A stretch of 64,000 bases of DNA from assembly GCA_015067945.1 (NCBI GenBank), contig SVLM01000001.1, forward strand, positions 62,001 to 126,000, in the 5' to 3' direction. This DNA comes from Oscillospiraceae bacterium. Lineage in GTDB: Bacteria; Bacillota; Clostridia; Oscillospirales; Oscillospiraceae. The notes under the pieces are model-generated. The model was not told where the DNA came from and did not search any database. It saw nothing but the letters and a program-made list of their open reading frames with translations. How positions within the stretch are numbered: the first letter of the stretch is position 1; each line of letters opens with the position of its first letter. The translations under genes and the position numbers were made by a program. Positions 38,742 to 46,678 of the stretch are shown piece after piece.

Positions 38742-39830
38742 ATGCCTATGCAAATGGGTTTTCGCTGGTATGGCGAAGGCAATGACAACATCAAACTATC
38801 CGATATCAAGCAGATCCCCGGTGTGACCAGCATTGTCTGGGCTCTGCACCATAAAATGCCCGGTGAAATCTGGGAAGAGCATGAAATTGCTGAGGTTATG
38901 GATCAGCTCCATGCCTATGGCTTTAACGGTGATGTGGTTGAGTCCGTCAATGTTCACGACGACATTAAGATCGGTCTGCCCACCCGGGATGCCCTTATTG
39001 AAAACTACAAGCAGTGTATCCGCAATCTGTCCAAGTTTGGCGTTAAGGTCATCTGCTATAACTTTATGCCGATTTTCGACTGGACGCGTTCCAATCTTTT
39101 CCACGAGGTTGGCGATGGTTCTACTGCATTGTTCTATGAAAAAGGCATGATTCAGGACGATTATAATGCCATGGCAAAGTATATCCTGGATTTCACCGAA
39201 AAGTATAATATGTCCTTCCCTGGTTGGGAACCGGAGCGTATGGCCAAGCTGGACGAGCTGTTTAAGGCCTATGCCGATGTAGATCACGAGAAGCTGTGGT
39301 CTAACCTGAAATATTTCCTGGAAGCCATCATGCCTACCTGTGAGGAGTGCGGCATGAAAATGGCCATCCACATGGACGATCCCCCCTGGGATATTTTCGG
39401 CCTGCCCCGTCTGCTGATCAACGAGGCCAATATTGACCGTTTCCTGCAGATGGTGGACCATCCCTGCAACTGTCTGACTCTGTGCTCCGGCAGTCTGAGT
39501 GCAGACCCCAACAACAATGTTGCTGCGGTTGTACGCAAGCATTGTGGCCGTATTGCTTTTGCCCATATTCGCAATGTAAAGCACTTTGAAAATGGCGACT
39601 TCTCCGAAGCTTCTCACCGTGACTGCGATGGTGATACCGGTATTCTGGACATTCTGAAAGCCTATCACGATTGCGGCTTTGAGGGTTATATTCGCCCCGA
39701 CCATGGACGCCATCTCTGGAACGAAGGTCCCGGCAATGTTCGCCCCGGCTATGGCTTGTATGACCGTGCTTTGGGTATTATGTATATGCTTGGTGTTTGG
39801 GATATGCTGGACAAGCTGAATAATAAATAA
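38742..39830 (+). CDS. uxuA: Mannonate dehydratase
   Basis: MQMGFRWYGEGND..IKQIPGVTSIVWALHHKMPGEIW; DDPPWDIFGLPRL; RPDHGRHLWNE. Confidence 0.96.
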   Translation: MPMQMGFRWYGEGNDNIKLSDIKQIPGVTSIVWALHHKMPGEIWEEHEIAEVMDQLHAYGFNGDVVESVNVHDDIKIGLPTRDALIENYKQCIRNLSKFGVKVICYNFMPIFDWTRSNLFHEVGDGSTALFYEKGMIQDDYNAMAKYILDFTEKYNMSFPGWEPERMAKLDELFKAYADVDHEKLWSNLKYFLEAIMPTCEECGMKMAIHMDDPPWDIFGLPRLLINEANIDRFLQMVDHPCNCLTLCSGSLSADPNNNVAAVVRKHCGRIAFAHIRNVKHFENGDFSEASHRDCDGDTGILDILKAYHDCGFEGYIRPDHGRHLWNEGPGNVRPGYGLYDRALGIMYMLGVWDMLDKLNNK

Positions 39831-39847
39831 CTTGGAGGTAATGAACT

Positions 39848-40693
39848 ATGATGAATCTTCCGTTGAATGTTGATTTTACCGGTAAGGTGGTTGTTGTCAC
39901 CGGTGCAGGCGGCGTTCTGTGCGGTGATATGGCCCGTGCCTATGCCAATGCCGGTGCAAAGGTTGCTGCCCTGGATTTAAATGAAGAGGCCGTTAAGAAT
40001 CTGGCAGCTGAGCTGACTGCTGAAGGCTTCACTTGTATTGGTTACAAGGCAAATGTGCTGGACGCTGAGGCATTGGAGTTGGTCCATCAGCAGGTTTTAG
40101 CCGACCTTGGCCCTTGCGATATTCTGGTCAACGGTGCCGGCGGCAACAATCCTCGTGCCACCTGCGATAATGAGTACCAGCACGAGGCCAAAGAAGGAGG
40201 CAAATCCTTCTTCGATCTGGATCCTAATGGCGTTGACTTTGTGTTCAAACTGAACTTCCAAGGTACCTTGCTGCCCACTCAGACCTTTGCCAAGGACATG
40301 GTTGCCCGGAAGAGCGGCAATATTCTGAACATTTCTTCCATGAATGCCTACATTCCTTTGACAAAGATTCCCGCTTATTCTGCTGCCAAAGCCGGTATTT
40401 CCAACTTTACCCAGTGGCTGGCTACCCACTTTGCCGGCACTGGTATCCGCTGCAATGCCATCGCCCCCGGCTTCCTGGTTTCCAATCAGAATAGAGCATT
40501 GCTCTTCAATGAGGATGGTACTCCCACCGCCCGTTCTGCCAAGATCCTGAACGGTACGCCTATGGGTCGTTTTGTAGACTCTGCCGAGCTGCTGGGCGGT
40601 GTGTTCTTCCTGACCGACGATAAGTCCGCCTCTGCCATCACCGGCGTTGTTCTGCCCATCGATTGTGGCTTTGCCGCCTATTCCGGTGTATAA
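39848..40693 (+). CDS. uxuB: SDR-type fructuronate reductase / D-mannonate oxidoreductase
   Basis: SDR TGAGGVLCGDMA, YSAAKAG; directly after uxuA. Confidence 0.82.
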   Translation: MMNLPLNVDFTGKVVVVTGAGGVLCGDMARAYANAGAKVAALDLNEEAVKNLAAELTAEGFTCIGYKANVLDAEALELVHQQVLADLGPCDILVNGAGGNNPRATCDNEYQHEAKEGGKSFFDLDPNGVDFVFKLNFQGTLLPTQTFAKDMVARKSGNILNISSMNAYIPLTKIPAYSAAKAGISNFTQWLATHFAGTGIRCNAIAPGFLVSNQNRALLFNEDGTPTARSAKILNGTPMGRFVDSAELLGGVFFLTDDKSASAITGVVLPIDCGFAAYSGV

Positions 40694-40728
40694 GATAGAC
40701 GATCGAATAATCATCTTCTCTTTATATA

Positions 40729-40763
40729 ACAAGGCATATCCGGTCGGATATGCCTTGTTTTTT
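40729..40763 (+). terminator. Terminator of the uxaC-uxuA-uxuB transcript
   Basis: acaaggcatatcc-ggtc-ggatatgccttgt-TTTTTT. Confidence 0.88.
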
Positions 40764-40799
40764 GATTTTTAGCCTGTCTTTCGTCGTTCCATCGAAAAA

Positions 40800-40965
40800 C
40801 CTGCCTAAAAAGAAAAATGCGAATACACAGATACACCCAGGCGGAGGTTGACAGCACAGTGTTTGTAGAACTGAAAAAAGAAATATGAAAAGGTCGTTTA
40901 CAAACGCAGGCTTCCGCTATCTCAGAGTGATGCAATGGCGTGGGTTTGCGGCGAGAACATAAGTA
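40800..40965 (+). pseudogene. Frameshifted remnant of a VTC-domain (polyphosphate polymerase-like) gene
   Basis: Frame 1 KRKMRIHRYTQAEVDSTVFVELKKEI*, then shifted frame KVVYKRRLPLSQSDAMAWVCGE; joined they resemble the VTC core VFVELKKKYKGVVYKRR. Confidence 0.6.
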
Positions 40966-41090
40966 TCAGCAAGAAAATGCCGGGCTCGTATGGATCCTGG
41001 CATTTCATTACTGTTTTCGTAATATTTTTCTTGCAAATTATGTGATGTAGAGCTATGATATAGATACATAAACAAAATGGAGGAACCAAT

Positions 41091-41717
41091 ATGACTGTTC
41101 TTGAAAGACTTCGTAATTCCGTTGTTGTACCCGTCGTGGTGCTGGATCGTGTAGAGGATGCCATCCCCACCGCAAAGGCAATGGCTGCCGGCGGCGTTGA
41201 TACCATGGAGATCACATTCCGCACTGCTTGTGCTCCTGAGGCTATCAAGGCCGTTGCAGATAATTGCCCTGATGTGCTGGTAGGTGCCGGTACCATCGTC
41301 AATGTTGATCAGGCGAAGCTGGCTGTAAAGATGGGTGCTAAATTCATCGTGTCTCCTGGTTTTAGCGAAGAGGTGGTCAGCTGGTGTGTTGCCAATAACA
41401 TTCCTGTCGCTCCCGGCTGCGTAACACCTACTGAGATTATGGCTGCCATGAGTCATGGCCTTACAATGGTTAAATTTTTTCCTGCCAATGTCTACGGCGG
41501 CCTGAACGCCATGAAGAATCTGGCGGCTCCCTTTGTCGGCCTGAAGTTCCTGCCTACCGGCGGTGTGAACACTGCCAATATTAAGGAATACTGGGACGCT
41601 CCCTTTATTCATGCCGTTGGCGGCAGCTGGGTCTGTCCCAAGGCGGAAATTGCCGCAGGTAACTTTGATAAGATCACCCAGCTTTGCCGCGAAGCAAGAT
41701 CGGGCGTGGTTGAATAA
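41091..41717 (+). CDS. eda: KDPG/KHG aldolase
   Basis: TMEITFRTACA, GAGTIVN, LTMVKFFPAN, PTGGVN. Confidence 0.95.
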   Translation: MTVLERLRNSVVVPVVVLDRVEDAIPTAKAMAAGGVDTMEITFRTACAPEAIKAVADNCPDVLVGAGTIVNVDQAKLAVKMGAKFIVSPGFSEEVVSWCVANNIPVAPGCVTPTEIMAAMSHGLTMVKFFPANVYGGLNAMKNLAAPFVGLKFLPTGGVNTANIKEYWDAPFIHAVGGSWVCPKAEIAAGNFDKITQLCREARSGVVE

Positions 41718-41759
41718 TTGGAGAATAATCACGAGTTTTACGCATGAATACGTGTGTAC

Positions 41760-41820
41760 TTGACACGGGAACAAAAATATGCAATAATAAGTCTGCAAGG
41801 TTAAACTGCCTTGCAGACTT
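41760..41820 (+). promoter_or_regulatory. Putative sigma-A promoter followed by a 5'-terminal mRNA hairpin for the lipoprotein gene
   Basis: TTGACA-N17-AATAAT, then aagtctgcaagg-ttaaactg-ccttgcagactt just before the SD. Confidence 0.6.
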
Positions 41821-41841
41821 TGCATATAAGGAGAGAAAGAT

Positions 41842-42693
41842 ATGAAAAGAATCATCACTTTTCTGCTGGCAGTTGTAATGCTGGTAGGTATGATGGCACT
41901 GGTTGGTTGCGATAAGGACAACGAAAATCCTGGCTCCGGCAACATCCCGAACACTGGCAATAACCCGAACACCGGCAATAACCCGAATAATACCACTGAT
42001 GTCTATACACTGGTTACTGCTGCAATGAAGAAGACTATAGAAGCCAAATCCTACATTGGTGCCATTAAGCAGACCGTCACCGAAACCCTGATGGGCAATA
42101 CTTCTACTGTTAAAGCTGATTACGTCATTAAGGCTTCCCTTGACGATCCTGCCAAACCTTTGATGGGCCTGGACGGCGAAATCGAGATGGAAGGCGAGAA
42201 GATGCCCTATACCTACTATTTTGACGGTGCCTGGATGTACTATGTGATGTACGGAGAGGGCTTTAAGGCACAGGCCACCCTGGAGGAGTTCATGGAAGAT
42301 GCCGGCGGCATTGATTCTCTGTTCACCGATCTGCCCAAGGCACTTTTTGACGGCGTCGCCGCTAAAACTGAGGGCAATACAACCAAGGTTGAGTTGACTG
42401 CTGACAGTGATACATTCAAGGCAATGTACACCAAGCTGATCACCGATATGTTCTATGATGTCCTTGGCGATATCATTACTCCCGTTGTTGTATCTGATGT
42501 CAAGATTGTCGTTTCTGTTACTGACGGCTATGTCATGGGCTACGATCTGTCTTTCAAAAGCAGCTACACAATCGGAAACGATTCCGTTTCCTATGACTAT
42601 TCCCAGTCTGTCGTATTCGAGAGTATCGATAAGGCAGTGACCATCACACCTCCTGAAGGCTACGAGAACTTCATGGAAATGGGTTGGGGCTAA
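41842..42693 (+). CDS. Putative lipoprotein of unknown function
   Basis: Lipobox LVGC, GNNPNTGNNPNTG linker, LolA/DUF6612-like beta-rich C-terminus. Confidence 0.7.
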   Translation: MKRIITFLLAVVMLVGMMALVGCDKDNENPGSGNIPNTGNNPNTGNNPNNTTDVYTLVTAAMKKTIEAKSYIGAIKQTVTETLMGNTSTVKADYVIKASLDDPAKPLMGLDGEIEMEGEKMPYTYYFDGAWMYYVMYGEGFKAQATLEEFMEDAGGIDSLFTDLPKALFDGVAAKTEGNTTKVELTADSDTFKAMYTKLITDMFYDVLGDIITPVVVSDVKIVVSVTDGYVMGYDLSFKSSYTIGNDSVSYDYSQSVVFESIDKAVTITPPEGYENFMEMGWG

Positions 42694-42708
42694 TTTACGT
42701 ATTATTTT

Positions 42709-42733
42709 GCCGGGTCTGCATTTCAGACCCGGC
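42709..42733 (+). terminator. Terminator of the lipoprotein gene
   Basis: gccgggtctg-catt-tcagacccggc. Confidence 0.7.
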
Positions 42734-42741
42734 TTCCTTAT

Positions 42742-42775
42742 AAAAAAAGCTGCCGATACAATTGTAACGGCAGCT
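42742..42775 (-). terminator. Terminator of the DUF2877-epimerase transcript
   Basis: aagctgccg...cggcagctt flanked by an A-run (T-run on minus). Confidence 0.7.
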
Positions 42776-42786
42776 TGATTCTGTTG

Positions 42787-43677
42787 TTATCCTACCCGGA
42801 AGGTGAGCTTGTGATGCCCGGTTTCACCCACTTCAATGCGGCGGATTCCGGGTTTGTTTTCCCAAATATGATCCGTATCCGTGCGGTCAGATGTTCCGCA
42901 CCAGGGCTCAATACAAATGACTGACATCTTTCCGGGAGCACCCCAAAGACACAGATTCTCAAAACCTGCGACACCCAGCTCCATAAAATGACCGGAGCGG
43001 TTGGAGAGCAGGGTAATCGTATTTGCATTCATGTTGCAATACAGACGGGGACCATCGTCAAAGAAATGCTCATCCAGTGGAATCTCGGTTTCACCGACCA
43101 GTGCGGGAGTAGTGTTACCGGTGAGCAACCGGGTGTGAGCCTCCAGCACCTCACGATCCAGATTTTGAGGAGTATCAAAAACCAAACTGTAATCGTCTCC
43201 GGATTCGCCCAGCACGATGGGGCAATAGAAACCGGGATGGGCACCCAAGCAATAGTATACTGCCTTCCGATCGTCGTTGATCACATAGAAATTCTGCTCA
43301 ACCACATCGTCTTTCAGCGTGAATACAACCTGCAGCCGGAATTCGTAGGGGAAATACCGACGGGTGTAGTCCGTCGCCGCCAATTCCAAAAGGATTTTAT
43401 TCGCACTATGCTCCACAAGGCGGAATTCCATATCGTTGGCGAAGCCGTGCATCGTTGCAGGATAAACCTTACCTCCCACAATGATCCGGTCGTGAGCAAT
43501 CCGTCCGGGATTGGGGAACAGGAGCATGGTGTGGTGTGCAAAGGTCTCAGCGCCGGGCTGCCAGATGTATTCCATCTCCAGTTCCTTGGAGTAGACGCTC
43601 TGCAGTTCTGCACCAACCGAGCAGACACGGATTCGCAGCTTGTTGTTTTCCAATTCAAAATATGCCATCGTTATCAA
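42787..43677 (-). CDS. Aldose 1-epimerase family protein
   Basis: EMEYIWQPGAETFAHHTMLLFPNPGRI, MHGFANDMEF, YCLGAHPGFYCP. Confidence 0.9.
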   Translation of the reverse strand: MITMAYFELENNKLRIRVCSVGAELQSVYSKELEMEYIWQPGAETFAHHTMLLFPNPGRIAHDRIIVGGKVYPATMHGFANDMEFRLVEHSANKILLELAATDYTRRYFPYEFRLQVVFTLKDDVVEQNFYVINDDRKAVYYCLGAHPGFYCPIVLGESGDDYSLVFDTPQNLDREVLEAHTRLLTGNTTPALVGETEIPLDEHFFDDGPRLYCNMNANTITLLSNRSGHFMELGVAGFENLCLWGAPGKMSVICIEPWCGTSDRTDTDHIWENKPGIRRIEVGETGHHKLTFRVG

Positions 43678-44543
43678 CCTTTCATAGTCATTTTTCCTGC
43701 CAGCAACAGACCAAGCAACATTTCCGAACCGGAGCTGCTGCCAATCTGTAAAATGGGTGAAATATTCAAGGGGGTAGTTCCGGACAAGCCGCGGATCACA
43801 TTGTCCAAACTTTCAAACATACCGCCTTTGGCAACAGCCTCAAGATAAGCGGCACTGATTGCGTTTGTATTGTGTGGTGCGTGGGTTAATATCGCGTTTT
43901 GAAGAGCGATGGTTTTTGCCTCTTTGGGAGCAAACCGCTGTAGACCGTAGAGCATGCCTAGCATTACATCATCCAGAGACGGTGTCAACCCTAAACCCAG
44001 TCCGAGCAGCTGCCGTACCGACTCGTCAATATTGCAGCTTTCCGATTCCGTTATCTCACGTAAAATCGGCAGAGATGCTTTGCAATAGGCATTGTGTCTT
44101 GTATCCGTATCCGGTCGTTCAAGCAACAGTGGAGCGACCAGCGGTGCTACGCCTCTGGTGTTTGTGCATTGTTCGGCTAGTTGTTCAGCACATAAACGAA
44201 GCAATTCCTGCCAAGGGGTTGCTTCTTGTGTGTTCGGTTTGACGATATCCCATGCTGGTTTCAAAATGCCGTTTGGGAAGTAGAACGCCCCGTCGCAAAA
44301 GTACACGGATTGGCCGGATAGGGGATGGATGACTGTCAGAAAATCCACAAACCGAGTCAGTCCTAAGCCAATCGGTGTAACGCCGCAGGACTTGTCGGCC
44401 AGCAACAAAATCTTCGATGAAAATTGCAAATATATCCCTTTTGATGTGGTTAATATAACATCACCGGAAAGATTATTTTGTAAATAAGTGAAAATGTCCG
44501 AAGAAACACGGATATTGTCTCGAAATACTGTCATAAAACCCAC
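43674..44543 (-). CDS. DUF2877 family protein (AllH/YlbF-like oxamate carbamoyltransferase subunit family)
   Basis: LLGLGLGLTPSLDDVMLGMLYGLQ signature; 4-bp overlap with the epimerase gene. Confidence 0.8.
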   Translation of the reverse strand: MGFMTVFRDNIRVSSDIFTYLQNNLSGDVILTTSKGIYLQFSSKILLLADKSCGVTPIGLGLTRFVDFLTVIHPLSGQSVYFCDGAFYFPNGILKPAWDIVKPNTQEATPWQELLRLCAEQLAEQCTNTRGVAPLVAPLLLERPDTDTRHNAYCKASLPILREITESESCNIDESVRQLLGLGLGLTPSLDDVMLGMLYGLQRFAPKEAKTIALQNAILTHAPHNTNAISAAYLEAVAKGGMFESLDNVIRGLSGTTPLNISPILQIGSSSGSEMLLGLLLAGKMTMKG

Positions 44544-44605
44544 CTCCAGTACTTGTAATTCAAGCCGGTCTTTGGTAAAATAATGTCAGAAACAGCCGAA
44601 GGGAG

Positions 44606-45445
44606 GTGCTAGTTGTGGAGCTGATCCATGCTAACCCGTTTGTTCGCTTTGCGGACAAGCTTTGCTTTTCATTTCAGCGAGGTCCGTCTAAAACCTATGA
44701 CTGCCGTCTTCTGTACTGTGTAGAAGGCAATGCCTCTGTTGAGCTTTCCGGCGAAACATACAGCATGCACCATGGCAGCATGGTTCTGTTTCAGCCTGGT
44801 ACAGAATATACCATTTACCCGGATGAGACCGTTGATTTGATTGTTTTTGATTTCGATCTCACTCAGGATTTCTCGAATATCGCAACCAGCATGATTCCAT
44901 CACCGACCTCTGCATTTGTGCCTGAACAGGCACATCCTGTCCTATCTTTTTCCGATGCAGAGCTATATGATGAGCCGGTTTTCTTCGATAATGTGACCTT
45001 TATCGAACCATTGCTCCGGGAAATCGTGTCGGAATTTCAGGAGAAACGGCTTTATTATGCCGGAAAAACATCCACCTTACTGAAATCCGTCTTGTTTGAA
45101 CTGGCACGTTACAGCAAGCTGGATACCAAGAGCAATACGCTGGTCACACAGATTATGCAGTATATCGATGCCAACATTTCCGGGCAGATTACAAATGGCG
45201 ATTTGGGCGTGTATTTTAACTATAACCCCAACTATCTGAACCGGCTGATGCTTCGTCATACGGGCAAGACCCTGCACAAGTATGTGCTGCAGCAACGGAT
45301 TGCACTGTCACTGAAGCTGATCCAAACCACCAACATGACCATTGCGGAAATTGCTATGCAGCTGGGCTTTAACAGTCCGTCCCACTTTTCCTACTGCTTT
45401 AAGAAGGAAATGGGATTCTCACCCATGCAGTTCCGAAGTGAATAA
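44606..45445 (+). CDS. AraC family transcriptional regulator
   Basis: Cupin-like N-terminus, C-terminal double HTH (NRLMLRHTGKTLHKYVLQQRIALSLKLIQTTNMTIAEIAMQLGFNSPSHFSYCFKKEMGFSPMQFR). Confidence 0.93.
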   Translation: MLVVELIHANPFVRFADKLCFSFQRGPSKTYDCRLLYCVEGNASVELSGETYSMHHGSMVLFQPGTEYTIYPDETVDLIVFDFDLTQDFSNIATSMIPSPTSAFVPEQAHPVLSFSDAELYDEPVFFDNVTFIEPLLREIVSEFQEKRLYYAGKTSTLLKSVLFELARYSKLDTKSNTLVTQIMQYIDANISGQITNGDLGVYFNYNPNYLNRLMLRHTGKTLHKYVLQQRIALSLKLIQTTNMTIAEIAMQLGFNSPSHFSYCFKKEMGFSPMQFRSE

Positions 45446-45464
45446 TACCGATACAAGCAACTAT

Positions 45465-45497
45465 GGAGCTGGCACGAAAGTGCCAGCTCCTCTTTAT
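45465..45497. terminator. Bidirectional terminator between the AraC gene and the acetokinase-like gene
   Basis: ggagctggcac-gaaa-gtgccagctcc. Confidence 0.8.
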
Positions 45498-46678
45498 TAT
45501 TGCAGCATACTGCAAACATTCATTGCAACGATGCTTTCCTCGTCGGTTTTCAGTCTCCAGACAGAAACCTTGCTGTCCGTTGTGCTGATGCATCCGTCGG
45601 TTCTGCCGTTGTTAGCATTCGCATCCAGTACAAGGCCCATGTATGCCAGCTTTTCACAGACACGGCTGCGAATAATATCGCTGTTCAGGCCAATACCGCC
45701 TGTGAACACCAGAGCGTCCAAACCGCCCAAATATGCGGTGTACATACCGATGTAACCAAGAATATTGTCGACCAGTGTATCAACAGCAAGCTGTGCGTGT
45801 TCGTTGCCCTGATCGGCAGCCTCCAGCACCAGCCGCAGATCATTACTGACACCGCTTAAGCCCAGCAGACCGCTCTGCTTGGAGAGAATTGCCAAAACCT
45901 CCTCCATAGAGCAGTTCAGCTTTTCCATCAGCATCGGCAGGCAGAAGGGTTCAAAATCACCGACACGGTTGTTGTTGAACAGACCGGATTGCAGCGTTGC
46001 ACCCATGGTGGTCGCAACGCTCTTTCCGTCCAGAATGGCACAAATAGAGGAAGAACCGCCAAGATGGCAGGTGATGACCCGCTTGGCTTCAGGCTGCAAT
46101 TTCTGCATGGTTGTTGCGATGTACTCATGGCTGGAGCCGTGGAAACCGTACTTGCGGATGCCGAATTCTTCCCGCCATGCGTAGGGGACACCGTAAGTCG
46201 TACGATAATCTGGAATTGTCGCATGGAAACTTGTCTCAAAACGAGCAATCTGCAGCAGATTGGGATAATTCTTACGAATATCCTTCATTGCGGAAAGATA
46301 AATGGGGTTGTGTGCCGGTGCCAGAGGCGTGACACGCTCCATTTCCGCAATCAGCTCATCATCAACGATCCGGGTGCCGGAAAGATTGCCGCCATGAACA
46401 GCTTTGTAACCAACGGCATTCAGATCGTCCAGGCTGCGGAGCAGACCCTCAACCTGGAGCATTTCCAGAAACAGCGTAAAACCGGCACCGTGATTTGGCA
46501 CAGGAGAAGCACCGGATGCGGATTTCCCGTTACAATCGCTATATTGCCAACGGCTCTGAGCTGCACCAACAGATTCAATCTCACCGCTGGCGCGAACATC
46601 CATACTGTCGCCATCCACATGATAGAGCTTGAATTTGAAACTGGTGGTACCCAGATTCATGATAAAAATCTTTTTCAT
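45497..46678 (-). CDS. Acetate/butyrate kinase (ASKHA acetokinase) family protein, divergent
   Basis: NLGTTSFKFKLY, GYKAVHGG, LAPAHNP, FETSFHATIP, GIRKYGFHGSSH, CHLGGSSS, SGLLGLSGVSND, VFTGGIGLNS. Confidence 0.9.
   Translation of the reverse strand: MKKIFIMNLGTTSFKFKLYHVDGDSMDVRASGEIESVGAAQSRWQYSDCNGKSASGASPVPNHGAGFTLFLEMLQVEGLLRSLDDLNAVGYKAVHGGNLSGTRIVDDELIAEMERVTPLAPAHNPIYLSAMKDIRKNYPNLLQIARFETSFHATIPDYRTTYGVPYAWREEFGIRKYGFHGSSHEYIATTMQKLQPEAKRVITCHLGGSSSICAILDGKSVATTMGATLQSGLFNNNRVGDFEPFCLPMLMEKLNCSMEEVLAILSKQSGLLGLSGVSNDLRLVLEAADQGNEHAQLAVDTLVDNILGYIGMYTAYLGGLDALVFTGGIGLNSDIIRSRVCEKLAYMGLVLDANANNGRTDGCISTTDSKVSVWRLKTDEESIVAMNVCSMLQ

Noticed and set aside
40917-41996. 359-aa minus-strand ORF across eda
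   Set aside because: Antisense to KDPG aldolase with low-complexity start; not coding.
45497-46678. Calling the kinase simply acetate kinase (ackA)
   Set aside because: Family membership is clear but several substrate-pocket positions differ and pta is not adjacent; the specific function is left open.
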